A stretch of DNA of 64,000 nt. It comes from Archangium sp. Its GTDB lineage: Bacteria > Myxococcota > Myxococcia > Myxococcales > Myxococcaceae. A program made the translations under genes and the position numbers. Below the pieces are notes generated by a model. The model worked only from the letters and a program-made list of their open reading frames with translations, was not told the DNA's origin and searched no databases. The stretch is taken from assembly GCA_030681645.1 (NCBI GenBank), contig JAUXRX010000007.1, positions 186,001 through 250,000 of the forward strand. Reading direction: 5' to 3'. Positions 41,003 through 49,008 of this stretch are shown here, in pieces. How positions within the stretch are numbered: the stretch's first letter is position 1; each line of letters opens with the position of its first letter.

Positions 41003-42196
41003 TCAGGCCGCGAGCTTGAGCACCCGGTGCGCCTCGGCGGCCATGGGGTGATCGACGGGAGCGAGCTTGAGGAGTTCCTGCGCCGCGCGCTTCGTGCCGG
41101 CCAGATCACCGAGCCGGTAGCAGGCGAGCGCGAGGTTGTAGCGAACGATCACCGCGTCGCCCCTGGTGCCGAGACGGACGGCGCGATCGAGCAGGCCGCG
41201 CGCCTCTGTGAGCGAGGCCTTCGTGCCTTCTTCCAGCAGCATGATCGCCAGGTTGTTGAGCGGCTCCCACGCCAGCTCGTCGCAGGTGATGGCCGCGCGG
41301 TACGCCTTCTTCGCCGCCGCCTTGTCCTTGACGGCGTCGTACAGGCCACCCAGGTGGTAGTGGGCGCGGGCGTTCTTCGGGTTGAGCCTGATGACCTTCT
41401 TGAGCGCCTTCTCCGCGCTGTCGAAGCGCAGCTGCATGGTGTCGATCACCGCGGCGAAGAGCCACGCCTCCTCGTCCTTCGGGGCGATCATGGTGTGGCG
41501 CCAAGCCTCGCGGCGCGCGGCGTCGAGGTCTTTCAGGCGCAGCGCGATGGCGGCGCGGCGCGAGGCGATCAGCGCTTCGTTGGGGAGCCGGGGCGTGGCG
41601 TTGTCGAGCAGGTCGGCGGCGAGCTGCAGCGCGCCCGTCTCCACCAGCGCGTCGGCGAGGGTGAGGATCGCGTCGAGGTGCTTCGGGTGCGCCTGCACGG
41701 TGAGCGAGAGCACCTTGAGCGACTCGGGGGTGCGCTGGGCGCGGAAGAGCGCGGTGCCCAGCTGCACCTTCACCGCGACGTCCTGCACGCCATGCTGGAT
41801 CGCCAGGGTGAAGCTCGCCGCTGCGAGCTGCCAGCGGTGGAGCAGGGCGTACGCGCGGCCCAGGTTCACGTGCGCCACCGCGAGGGCGGGGTCGAGCGCC
41901 AGCGCGCGCGTGTGGAGCGCCGCCGCTTCGTCGAGCCGGCGCGCGGCCTCCTCGAGCACGCCCAGAAACGTGAGCGCCTCGGCACAATCGGGGAACAGCG
42001 CCTGCACTCCCGTGAGCAGCTGCCGCGCCTCGTCGAACTGCTGCATCAGGATCGCGATGCGGGCGAGCCCGACCAGGGGCATGGGCGAGCGGCCTGAGCA
42101 CTGCTGCTGCGCGTGCACGTAGAGCTCGGCGGCGCGGTCCACGTCCTTCTCGGTGAGGTAGCGCTCGGCTTCGACCAACAGGGGCTGGATGTTCAT
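41003..42196 (-). CDS. TPR-repeat protein coupled to the Ala/Gly-rich gene
   Basis: A 397-residue protein made almost entirely of TPR units: about ten 34-residue repeats, for example AERYLTEKDVDRAAELYVHAQ, ALTFLGVLEEAARRLDEAAALHTRALALDPALAVAHVNLGRAYAL, ALIASRRAAIALRLKDLDAARREAWRHTM and ARAHYHLGGLYDAVKDKAAAKKAYRAA. It has no signal peptide or transmembrane span, so it is cytoplasmic. Its ATG at 42196 overlaps the stop of the Ala/Gly-rich gene by 4 bp, indicating translational coupling and perhaps a chaperone or scaffold role for that protein. There is no functional domain beyond TPRs. Confidence 0.82.
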   Translation of the reverse strand: MNIQPLLVEAERYLTEKDVDRAAELYVHAQQQCSGRSPMPLVGLARIAILMQQFDEARQLLTGVQALFPDCAEALTFLGVLEEAARRLDEAAALHTRALALDPALAVAHVNLGRAYALLHRWQLAAASFTLAIQHGVQDVAVKVQLGTALFRAQRTPESLKVLSLTVQAHPKHLDAILTLADALVETGALQLAADLLDNATPRLPNEALIASRRAAIALRLKDLDAARREAWRHTMIAPKDEEAWLFAAVIDTMQLRFDSAEKALKKVIRLNPKNARAHYHLGGLYDAVKDKAAAKKAYRAAITCDELAWEPLNNLAIMLLEEGTKASLTEARGLLDRAVRLGTRGDAVIVRYNLALACYRLGDLAGTKRAAQELLKLAPVDHPMAAEAHRVLKLAA

Positions 42197-43623
42197 GACA
42201 GGGTTCCTTCGATGAGGGTGCCGTGCTTCTCGCTCTTGAAGCCGGGGTCTTTCTTCGGTTCGGAGCGGCCCTGGTTCCCGCCGTCCGCGCTGGTGTTCGT
42301 CTTCGGCTCGGTGGGGCCGTGGTCCTTGCCTTCCGCGCTGGGGTCGTCCTTCGTCGCCTTCGCGCCGGGCCCCGACGCGTCGAGTTCCTTCTTGGTGGCC
42401 TGGGCGGCGGCCTCACCCAGCATGGGCGCGATTTGCTTGATGGCGTCGCCGATGGCCTTGCCTGCCCGCTTGCCGTCGCCCGAGCCGCCGTCGAAGAGCC
42501 CTGCGACCGCGCCGAAGAGGTCACCGAAGACGCCGCCCACCGCGCCGATGATGTCGCCGGCGACCTTGCCGAAGATCTTGGTGTCGAACTCGAAGTTGAT
42601 CTTCACCATGCAGCCGACGCCGGCCGCGATGCCGAGCGAGAACTGGAGCTTGAACTTGCCGTCCTTCTCCAGGCCGCCGTTGATCTCGGCCTTCGCGCCT
42701 GCGCCGGCCCAGACCTCGGCTTCCACGCCGTAGCCCACGCCCGCGATGCCGCCCTTCGCCGAGTAGCCCGCGCGTGCGCCGGCGAACGACTCGGCCTTCG
42801 CCTGGATGATGGCCTCGGGCGGGTTGAAGGTGACGGCGGCCCTCGCGTTCGCCTTGCCCCCCGCGCCCGCCTGGGCGTGCGCGTCGGCGTGGCCGGCGAT
42901 GAGGCCGTCGGCGATCTGCAGGTTGGTCTCGGCATCGGCGTTCGCCATCGCCCCGACCTCTGCCTTGCCGGCCGCGCTCACGCCGTCAGGTCCGGCCCGC
43001 GCTTCGCCGTAGAGCCGCGCGTAGACCTCGGCCGAGACGCGCGCCTTGCCGTCGAGCGAGCCGATGTCCGTGGTGATGCTGCCTTCTGCTTCGGCCGAGA
43101 CACCGGCGCTCGCCTCGGCGCCACCACGCACGCCGACGCCGCTGCCGTCGATGAAGGTCTCGCTGAACGCGTCGGCCCTCGCGTGCGCCTCGGCGGCGGC
43201 GCGGCCCTTCGCCTTGAAGTGCTCGTCGCCCGTCTCACCCGAGACCTCGACGCGCTCCTGGCCTTTGACGTGGTGCTCTTCTTTCGGGGGCAGCGCGCCC
43301 GACTTCTCGGCCTGCTTCCCGGCGAAGTCGAAGATCGAGCTGAGGATCGCGCCGAGGTCGAACTTGTTCGCCTCTTCCTTGCCGTTGCCCCGGGGCTGCT
43401 GGCCGCCGCTGAAGAGTTCGCCGATGGCCCTGAAGAGATCGAAGGCCTGTTCGGCCGTCGGTCCGTCAGCCTGACCCGCGCCGCGGATGAAGCCACTCAC
43501 CGCGTTCTCTTCGTACTTCTTCGTGGGCTTGTTCAGGTCGCGCGCCGCGGCGCGCATGTCGACCTCGGGACCTTCGAGCCCAGTCACGCCGACCTTCTTG
43601 CCGATTGCATCGAAGCTCATCAC
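42193..43623 (-). CDS. Large Ala/Gly-rich protein of unknown function
   Basis: A 476-residue protein starting MMSFDAIGKKVGVTG with GGAGG 6 bases upstream. Residues 100-330 have a striking alternating small/large pattern (AAAEAHARADAFSETF, GSGVGVRGGAEASAGVSAEAEGS, GGAGVGYGVEAEVWAGAGAKAEING), suggestive of regular beta-strands or a solenoid. Residues 330-390 are hydrophobic and glycine-rich (FGKVAGDIIGAVGGVFGDLFGAVAGLFDGG), possibly membrane-active. The tail is a polar, Lys/Asp-rich disordered stretch ending TLIEGTLS. There is no Sec signal. I recognise no family. Its partner is the coupled TPR gene; a secreted protein exported by a specialised system is one idea, not shown. Confidence 0.65.
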   Translation of the reverse strand: MMSFDAIGKKVGVTGLEGPEVDMRAAARDLNKPTKKYEENAVSGFIRGAGQADGPTAEQAFDLFRAIGELFSGGQQPRGNGKEEANKFDLGAILSSIFDFAGKQAEKSGALPPKEEHHVKGQERVEVSGETGDEHFKAKGRAAAEAHARADAFSETFIDGSGVGVRGGAEASAGVSAEAEGSITTDIGSLDGKARVSAEVYARLYGEARAGPDGVSAAGKAEVGAMANADAETNLQIADGLIAGHADAHAQAGAGGKANARAAVTFNPPEAIIQAKAESFAGARAGYSAKGGIAGVGYGVEAEVWAGAGAKAEINGGLEKDGKFKLQFSLGIAAGVGCMVKINFEFDTKIFGKVAGDIIGAVGGVFGDLFGAVAGLFDGGSGDGKRAGKAIGDAIKQIAPMLGEAAAQATKKELDASGPGAKATKDDPSAEGKDHGPTEPKTNTSADGGNQGRSEPKKDPGFKSEKHGTLIEGTLS

Positions 43624-43692
43624 GACCTCCAGGGTGTGGAGGGCTCGTGTGCACTTGTGCGGCCAGCGGGGTGGGGCGTGATTCCGGCGGGT

Positions 43693-44139
43693 TCAGTCGG
43701 CCGGCTCGTCTCCGTAGATGGACGGCGTGGGCCGCTGAGCGTCGAGCCAGCCCTGGAGGATGAGGACGGCGGCGACCTGATCGATCACCTCGCGCCGCTT
43801 CTTCTTCGACGCGCCGACTTCGCTGAGCGCGGCGTGCGCGGCGACGGTGGTGAGGCGCTCGTCCCAGTAGATGACGGGCAGCTTCGTGGCCTCCTCGAGG
43901 GCGGTGCCGAACTTCCGCGTGAACTCGGCGCGCGGCCCTTCACTGCCATCCATGTTGAGGGGGAGGCCGATCACGAAGCGATCGATCGTGAACTCGGCGA
44001 CGCGCTCGGCGAGTGACTCGAGGTCCTTGCGCGGGCCACGTCTCTCGAGCGTGGGCAGCCCCTGGGCGGTGATGCCGAGCTCGTCGGAGACCGCGAGGCC
44101 GATGGTCTTGGTGCCGAGATCGAGGCCGAGGGCGCGCAT
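43693..44139 (-). CDS. ruvX: Holliday-junction resolvase-like protein RuvX (YqgF)
   Basis: A 148-residue RNase-H-like nuclease (pre-16S rRNA processing in E. coli; Holliday-junction resolvase by fold). Motifs: N-terminal Asp of LGLDLGTKTIGLAVSD, VIGLPLNMDGSEGPRA, YWDERLTTVAA, and the C-terminal DQVAAVLILQGWLD with the third acidic residue. Length fits. The start is set at MRALGLDLG (44139); upstream residues of the longer frame are not family-like. It lies 69 bp ahead of the Ala/Gly-rich gene on the same strand, and divergent from the Pro-rich gene across 161 bp. Confidence 0.92.
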   Translation of the reverse strand: MRALGLDLGTKTIGLAVSDELGITAQGLPTLERRGPRKDLESLAERVAEFTIDRFVIGLPLNMDGSEGPRAEFTRKFGTALEEATKLPVIYWDERLTTVAAHAALSEVGASKKKRREVIDQVAAVLILQGWLDAQRPTPSIYGDEPAD

Positions 44140-44235
44140 CGCGGGGCCGACCCTACGTCCCGCGATGCGGACTGTCATTCAACGGCTCGGGACCGGGCCG
44201 GGCCGCTAAGTGCTCGAAATCGCGTCGGCTTCGAG

Positions 44236-44251
44236 TGGCATGCGGTGTGCG
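44236..44251 (+). promoter_or_regulatory. Sigma54-like promoter upstream of the Pro-rich/coiled-coil gene
   Basis: TGGCATGCGGTGTGCG has GG and GC 12 bp apart (TGGCAT for TGGCAC; GTGC for TTGC). The expected transcript start is near 44262, giving a leader of about 39 nt with AAGGAG before the ATG at 44301. This is plausible but unproven. Confidence 0.35.
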
Positions 44252-44300
44252 AATCGGGTCGCCAACCAACGGGCATTCAGCCCAATTCAAGGAGCACCCA

Positions 44301-45335
44301 ATGACCGTCGAATCCGTTGCTTTGCCCGTCGTCGTCAACCAAACGTATGTCGTGCCCGAGGGCACGGTGTCATCGTCCGCCCCGCCGCCTCCGCCTCCGC
44401 CTCCTGGCGACTCGGCTGCTGGCTTCGGGCAGGCGCCGCCGCCGCCGCCGCCGAGCTACTCGGCAACGGACGGAGCCCGAGAGGCGACGGTTCCGAAGCC
44501 GATGACCCGCGAAGAGATCGAGAAGGAGGCTGAGGATCGCCTCATCAGCGATCCCTCCTATCGAGCGGAAAAGGAGAAGTACGAGATGCTGCAGAGCATC
44601 AAGGAGGGCTTCATGTCGATCGATGGCGGCGTGCAAGGGTTCTCATTCGACGGGCTCGTCGAGCTCTGGGATCTTGAGGCGCTGGTTGGCCGAGCCGATG
44701 CCCCCGAGGGAGCGAAGGAGGCTGCGAGGCTGCTCCTCGCTCACCCAGACCTGTGGCTTGAGCTGAAGGCCCTGACTAACAACGGCAACAGGGTCAGCCT
44801 GGATGTCTTCAGGAATGTCCTGGCCGCTTCTGCTGAAAAGCTGAAGGGGCTGAAGGATGGCGCAAAGAAGGAGGTCAAGGAGGAGGATGCGCAGCGGCTC
44901 GGCGCAGCCCAGACCGGCGGAGCGAACCCCGGGGCTCAGACCGGCTCCACAAGTGCGCCAGCGACGCAGACCCCTGAAGAGGCGAAGAAGGCAGCGGAGG
45001 CCGAGAAGAAGGCGGCCGATGCGAAGGCGATCATGGCCGAGGCAGACCAGGCGCTTCCCAAGCCGGCACCCTCTCAGTTCAGTGGGCTCGAGGGCGCCTC
45101 GGAGAACCTCAACAACATGGTCGGCTGGGCCGAGGCCGAGACCGACCGCCTCACCAAGCTGATGGGCAAGACCGACGACCCGGCGGTGCTCAAGCAGCTC
45201 GAGATGAAGATCAACCAGATGTCGCGGCGCATGCAGCAGATGACGGCGCTGATGAACCAGATCATGACCGCGATGCAGAACATCTCGAAGATGTACTCGG
45301 ACATCGCGATGAACTCCGTCCGCAACATGCGCTGA
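44301..45335 (+). CDS. Pro-rich, coiled-coil protein with type III substrate-like module
   Basis: A 344-residue protein (ATG 44301, strong AAGGAG at -12). Residues 26-52 are poly-Pro segments (eight and six in a row). Residues 97-175 (LQSIKEGFMSIDGG, FSFDGLVELWD, AARLLLAHPDLWLELKALTNNG, VSLDVFRNVL) resemble the EF-hand-like helical modules of HrpF/NopX-type type III secreted proteins. Residues 185-260 are Lys/Glu/Ala-rich and 265-344 a Met-rich coiled coil (LEMKINQMSRRMQQMTALMNQ). There is no Sec signal. Codons in the first 250 residues use many A/T endings (GAT, GAA, CTT, TCA), unlike its neighbours; the C-terminus returns to GC-rich codons. It is 7 bp before the chaperone-like gene. Function unknown. 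Confidence 0.72.
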   Translation: MTVESVALPVVVNQTYVVPEGTVSSSAPPPPPPPPGDSAAGFGQAPPPPPPSYSATDGAREATVPKPMTREEIEKEAEDRLISDPSYRAEKEKYEMLQSIKEGFMSIDGGVQGFSFDGLVELWDLEALVGRADAPEGAKEAARLLLAHPDLWLELKALTNNGNRVSLDVFRNVLAASAEKLKGLKDGAKKEVKEEDAQRLGAAQTGGANPGAQTGSTSAPATQTPEEAKKAAEAEKKAADAKAIMAEADQALPKPAPSQFSGLEGASENLNNMVGWAEAETDRLTKLMGKTDDPAVLKQLEMKINQMSRRMQQMTALMNQIMTAMQNISKMYSDIAMNSVRNMR

Positions 45336-45342
45336 GGCCACC

Positions 45343-45729
45343 ATGACCACCCTCGCTCAGCAGTTCGGTTTCACCGCAGACCAGGTGCAGGCCATCACCT
45401 CGCAGGCGTTCGACCTCATCGACGCAGGCGACCTGGACGGGGCCGTCGTCATCTTCAACGGCCTGCTCACCCTCAACCCCACCGACGCCGCGATCCGGGC
45501 GGCGCTCGGGTCGGTCTTCCACCAGCAGGGCAAGCTGTCCGAGGCGCGGGACGCCTACGACCTCGCCATCGAGCTCCACGGCGACACCGTGCTGGCGCGC
45601 GTCAACCGGGGTGACCTCCGCTGCAAGGCAGGGGACCTCGGTGGCCTGGAAGATCTCAAAATCGCGGCCCGAATTCCGACCGCGGTTCAGGCCAGGGCGC
45701 AGGCGCTGTTGCGGCTCTACGCCCGGTAA
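45343..45729 (+). CDS. Small three-TPR protein resembling class II type III chaperones
   Basis: A 128-residue protein containing three TPR-like repeats: about 17-50 (QAFDLIDAGDLDGAVVIFNGLLTLNP), 51-84 (AIRAALGSVFHQQGKLSEARDAYDLAIEL) and 85-117 (VLARVNRGDLRCKAGDLGGLEDLKIAAR). The length and layout fit SycD/LcrH/IpgC-type chaperones, which hold translocators of type III secretion, though individual TPR proteins can look alike. Its position, 7 bp downstream of a Pro-rich coiled-coil protein, matches a substrate-chaperone pair. The acidic pI and lack of a signal fit a cytoplasmic chaperone. No type III apparatus genes are visible in this window. Confidence 0.75.
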   Translation: MTTLAQQFGFTADQVQAITSQAFDLIDAGDLDGAVVIFNGLLTLNPTDAAIRAALGSVFHQQGKLSEARDAYDLAIELHGDTVLARVNRGDLRCKAGDLGGLEDLKIAARIPTAVQARAQALLRLYAR

Positions 45730-45805
45730 TTCGCCGACTTCGAAAAGGCGAACGAGACGTCGATCACTTTCTGGTCCTCCGGCAACTGACGTTCAGGAGG
45801 GCTCG

Positions 45806-46597
45806 ATGCCGCGTCTCGTTCGCCTTATCGCCGTGTTGTCCATCGTCGGAGTCTCTGCACCGGCGTTCGCCTGCCGCACCGGAGGCGGAGTCGGAATCCA
45901 ACTCGGCAGCGTCTTCTTCGGCTTCTCCCGCCACCGCCACAACTGCCCGCCCGTGGTGGTGCAGGCGGTGCCGGTGCCCCTGCCTCCGGTCGCGTATTAC
46001 ACGCAGCAGCCGCAGGTCGTGTACGCGCCGCCGCCCGTCGTCTACTCGCCGCCGCCCATGGTGTACGCGGCCCCGCCCCCCCCCGTCGTCTACGCCAACG
46101 CCCCGCTGGTCGCCGCGCCGGTGGTGCAGGCGAAGGTCGCGCGGCCGCAGCGTGAGCGGCCCGGCTTACTCGCCGTGAAGTACATGCCCGGCGTCTCCAC
46201 CAACCCCTCGATGCCCGACGGCTCGCTCGAGTTCGACGGCACCGGCTTCGCCCACTCCCCCGGCATCGAGGTGCGGCTCACCCGCTGGTTCGCGCTGCGC
46301 AGCGACCTCGAGTTCCGGCAGGGCGGCCGCACGTGGGACATGCTCGGCGTGAAGCTCTCGCTCTTCCCCAACTCGCCGGTCAAGCCGTACGGCTCGGTCA
46401 GCTTCAGCGGCAACGAGAACTACCAGAACCCCGGCAAGTACTCCTTCGGCTTCGCCGCCGCGGGCGGGCTCGACGTCTTCATCGGCAAGCACTTCTTCCT
46501 CGAGGCCGAGGTGCGCTACCGGATGACGCCTGGCGCCTGCTGCTCCGACGTACCGGCCTTGACCGGGCTCGTCGGTGGTGGCGTCGCGTTCTTCTGA
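45806..46597 (+). CDS. Outer-membrane-like protein with Pro/Tyr-rich segment
   Basis: A 263-residue exported protein: signal MPRLVRLIAVLSIVGVSAPAFA, preceded by a strong CAGGAGG. Residues 50-110 repeat YxPPPxVYxPPP-like units (VVYAPPPVVYSPPPMVY), a linker common in myxobacterial surface proteins. From about 125 the pattern is alternating hydrophobic strands (GIEVRLTRWFALRSDLEFRQG, YGSVSFSGNENYQNPGKYSFGFAAAGGLDVFIGKHFFLEAEVRYR), as in small eight-stranded outer-membrane barrels, ending in Phe (GVAFF). The last 82 bp overlap the 3' end of a convergent M48 peptidase gene. Ligand and role are unknown. Confidence 0.78.
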   Translation: MPRLVRLIAVLSIVGVSAPAFACRTGGGVGIQLGSVFFGFSRHRHNCPPVVVQAVPVPLPPVAYYTQQPQVVYAPPPVVYSPPPMVYAAPPPPVVYANAPLVAAPVVQAKVARPQRERPGLLAVKYMPGVSTNPSMPDGSLEFDGTGFAHSPGIEVRLTRWFALRSDLEFRQGGRTWDMLGVKLSLFPNSPVKPYGSVSFSGNENYQNPGKYSFGFAAAGGLDVFIGKHFFLEAEVRYRMTPGACCSDVPALTGLVGGGVAFF

Positions 46598-47742
46598 GTC
46601 GCGCGGATCGCGTCCACCCGCTGGAAGATGGTCGGGTGTGAGACGCCCGACAGCACGTACCAGCGCGGCGGATCCGGATCCTCTTTGTTGATCCGGCCCA
46701 CCTTCACCAGCAGCGACACGAGCGAATCGCCGTCACCGGTCAGCTTCAGCGCGAACTGATCGGCGGCCAGCTCCCGGCCCCGTGAGTGCGCGGCCGAGAC
46801 CGGCGTGACGGCCATCGTGGCGAGATCGAACGTGAGGACCAGCAGCGGCAACACCCGCACGTCCCCGCGCACGGTGATGCCGAACCACCCGCGCTGGCTC
46901 GAGCGGCGGAAGAGCCACTCCAGGTAGCCCATCAACGCGAACACGGCGAGCAGCGAGAGGACGCGCCCCGGCCAGCGCGACTCGCTCACGTGACCGGCTT
47001 CGTGCGCGACCGCGGCGACCACCTCCGCCTCGGTCATGGTTTCGAGCAACGTGTCGGACAGGAGGATCGTCCGGGTCGGCCCAGTGCCGGCGAACGCCGC
47101 CTGCACGCGCACGCTCTTGGCGCCGGTGTGCACCACGAAGATGTCGGAGAACGGAATCGAGGCGCCCTCCAGCATCGTGGTGAGGCGCGTTCGCAGCGAG
47201 CCGGGTGGCAGTGAGGTCTGATCGACGTAGAGGCGCGAACGGTATGGATCGACCGCGGTCGAGATCACCAGCCCGAGCGAGGCCGTGATGCCCAACATCC
47301 ACCACCAGTGGCGGGTGAGCCGCGCCGCGCCGAACAGGCCGAACCCCAGCGACGTCACCGCCACCACCAGGATCGCCTGGTGCTTGAGCCCGTCGAAGAG
47401 GAAGGCGCCGAACGACTCGTTCGACAGCCCGTATTCGTGCTCGCGCACGTAGCCGAACCACACGTCGATCGGCAGGTTCACCACCACGAAGAAGCCGAAG
47501 AAGAGCAGCGCGAAGAAGATCGTCTCGGCCCACTCCGGGCCCTTCCAGATGCGGTTCAGCACCGGCACGTTCACCCGCTTCGCCCAGCGGCTCGCCAGCG
47601 CGTGGAACGGCCGGGTGAGGTACCGCGCGGTGCCGAGGAGCAGCAGCGGCCAGACGATCAGATCCACCAACGCCGAGGTGTAGATGGGCGAGTGGTACGC
47701 CTGAACCTCTGCCAGCTGGGTGGGGGGGAAGAGCGGCTCCAC
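46516..47742 (-). CDS. M48-family membrane metallopeptidase (Ste24/CAAX protease 1-like)
   Basis: A 408-residue inner-membrane zinc endopeptidase. About six membrane spans surround an HEXXH active site, HEAGH at residues 247-251, with a third ligand Glu in RGRELAADQF near residue 317. The sequences REHEYGLSNESF and YVLSGVSHPTIFQRVDAI match the Ste24/CAAX-protease type rather than HtpX. Family members clip membrane or lipidated substrates. Its tail (about 27 residues, PPPTSPVKAGTSEQQAPGVIR) is encoded across the antisense of the OMP gene's C-terminus, so the tails of two convergent genes overlap. The start is ATG 47742. Confidence 0.9.
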   Translation of the reverse strand: MEPLFPPTQLAEVQAYHSPIYTSALVDLIVWPLLLLGTARYLTRPFHALASRWAKRVNVPVLNRIWKGPEWAETIFFALLFFGFFVVVNLPIDVWFGYVREHEYGLSNESFGAFLFDGLKHQAILVVAVTSLGFGLFGAARLTRHWWWMLGITASLGLVISTAVDPYRSRLYVDQTSLPPGSLRTRLTTMLEGASIPFSDIFVVHTGAKSVRVQAAFAGTGPTRTILLSDTLLETMTEAEVVAAVAHEAGHVSESRWPGRVLSLLAVFALMGYLEWLFRRSSQRGWFGITVRGDVRVLPLLVLTFDLATMAVTPVSAAHSRGRELAADQFALKLTGDGDSLVSLLVKVGRINKEDPDPPRWYVLSGVSHPTIFQRVDAIRATQKNATPPPTSPVKAGTSEQQAPGVIR

Positions 47743-47786
47743 GGAGCGGCGACTCTATTCGCCAGGTTCCCTGCGTCGATGGGTCG

Positions 47787-47830
47787 CCCCTCGACTTCGC
47801 TCGGGGTGAACGGGGCTCGGGGTGAACGGT
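47787..47830. repeat. Dispersed repeat, family B, copy 3 (double)
   Basis: GCCCCTCGACTTCGCTCGGG plus GTGAACGG (47787-47814) is followed by a second arm, GCTCGGGGTGAACGG (47816-47830), that runs into the stop codon of the minus-strand lipoprotein gene. It separates the M48 gene (start side) from the next gene's end. Confidence 0.7.
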
Positions 47831-48936
47831 CAGGAGCCCGGCGGCGGAGTGGTGCTGTTCTGCTCTTCTTCGGCCTTCGCCTCGGCCAGCAGCAGGTCCT
47901 TCATGCGCTGCAGGCTCTCCCGGGTCTGCTGCACGAACGGGCTCGAGGCGCCGATGCGCTCGGCCGCTTCCAGGGTGCGCTCGTAGACGGTGATCGCCTT
48001 GCCGATCAGCACGCGGATCTTCTTGCGCAGCTCGGCCCGGTAGATCTCCTGCTCGGACGGCGCCAGCTCAGACGGCGCGGGCGCATGGACCATGTGGTCG
48101 TACATGTTCTCGTACAGCCCGCCGATGCGATTGCCCGCGGCCGTCGCCCAGTACCCGTTGCCGACCCGAATCGCGCGCAGGTAGTGGCCCTGAGACGAGA
48201 GCAGCAGCTCCGACTTGAACTCGAGGTCTTCGGCGAGCTTGGCGGTCGTCTTGCTGCCGTCCAGCACCACGGCCTCGTAGTGCAGCCGGAAGATCTCCCC
48301 GATGAAGAACTGCGCCTGGCCGGGGAAATAGTCGTCGACCAGGTCCTTGTCGGGCAGCGAGTTCCAATAGGTGAGCACGCTGCGCAGCGTGGTCTCGGCG
48401 GCGTCCTTCTGATCGAGCTCGAGCTCGCAGATGCCCTGCTGCACCCGCGCCTCGATGCGCTTGTCGGCCGAGACCTCTGACCGATCGGCGATGTTGCGCA
48501 GCACCTCGATGGCGTCCGTGTACCGCTCGAGGTGGTAGTCGCACTCGGCCACGCGGAAGGCGGCGTCGAGCGCGTCACCCGTGCCCTTGACCGGGTCCGA
48601 CAGCACCGAGAAGCGCACCCACGCGTCTTCCCAGGCCTTCAGCTTTTCCAGCGCGAGGCCCGCGTTGTAGAGCGCCGGGCGGTAGTGCTTCGACTGCGGG
48701 TGGAAGTCGCAGATGCGGCCGAAGTACCGCGCGGCCTGCGTGTAGTCCTCGGCGGCGTAGAACGACGTGCCGGCGGCGAAGAGCTCTTCGTCGTTGAGCT
48801 TCTCCAGCTCGAGGTCGCCGGTGATCACGACCTCGTCGAACTTCACCTCCTGCGCGCCGCGGGGAGTCGTCGTGCCCCGGGTGTGAACGCAACCCGAGAC
48901 GGCCACTGCGACCACCAGAATCTGCATCAAGCGCAT
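47830..48936 (-). CDS. TPR-repeat lipoprotein
   Basis: A 368-residue protein with a type II signal, MRLMQILVVAVAVSGC (VSGC lipobox). It has TPR-type helical repeats: FAAGTSFYAAEDYTQAARYFGRICDFHPQSKHYRPALYNAGLALEKLKAWEDAWVRFSV, AAFRVAECDYHLERYTDAIEVLRNI and RVQQGICELELDQKDAAETTLRSVL. The later part is helical (YLRAIRVGNGYWATAAGNRIGGLYENMYDHMV). TPR lipoproteins in this lineage often serve envelope assembly or gliding-motility complexes (GltE/AglT is one), but I cannot assign it to a named protein. The start is at ATG 48936 or 48927; a longer frame from 48978 is not signal-like. Confidence 0.78.
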   Translation of the reverse strand: MRLMQILVVAVAVSGCVHTRGTTTPRGAQEVKFDEVVITGDLELEKLNDEELFAAGTSFYAAEDYTQAARYFGRICDFHPQSKHYRPALYNAGLALEKLKAWEDAWVRFSVLSDPVKGTGDALDAAFRVAECDYHLERYTDAIEVLRNIADRSEVSADKRIEARVQQGICELELDQKDAAETTLRSVLTYWNSLPDKDLVDDYFPGQAQFFIGEIFRLHYEAVVLDGSKTTAKLAEDLEFKSELLLSSQGHYLRAIRVGNGYWATAAGNRIGGLYENMYDHMVHAPAPSELAPSEQEIYRAELRKKIRVLIGKAITVYERTLEAAERIGASSPFVQQTRESLQRMKDLLLAEAKAEEEQNSTTPPPGS

Positions 48937-49008
48937 GCGCGTTCGTTCGCTTTCGGGAAGGAGACGACCCCTCGACACCAGCGTCGCCGCGCCGGTTCCT
49001 GCCGGACC

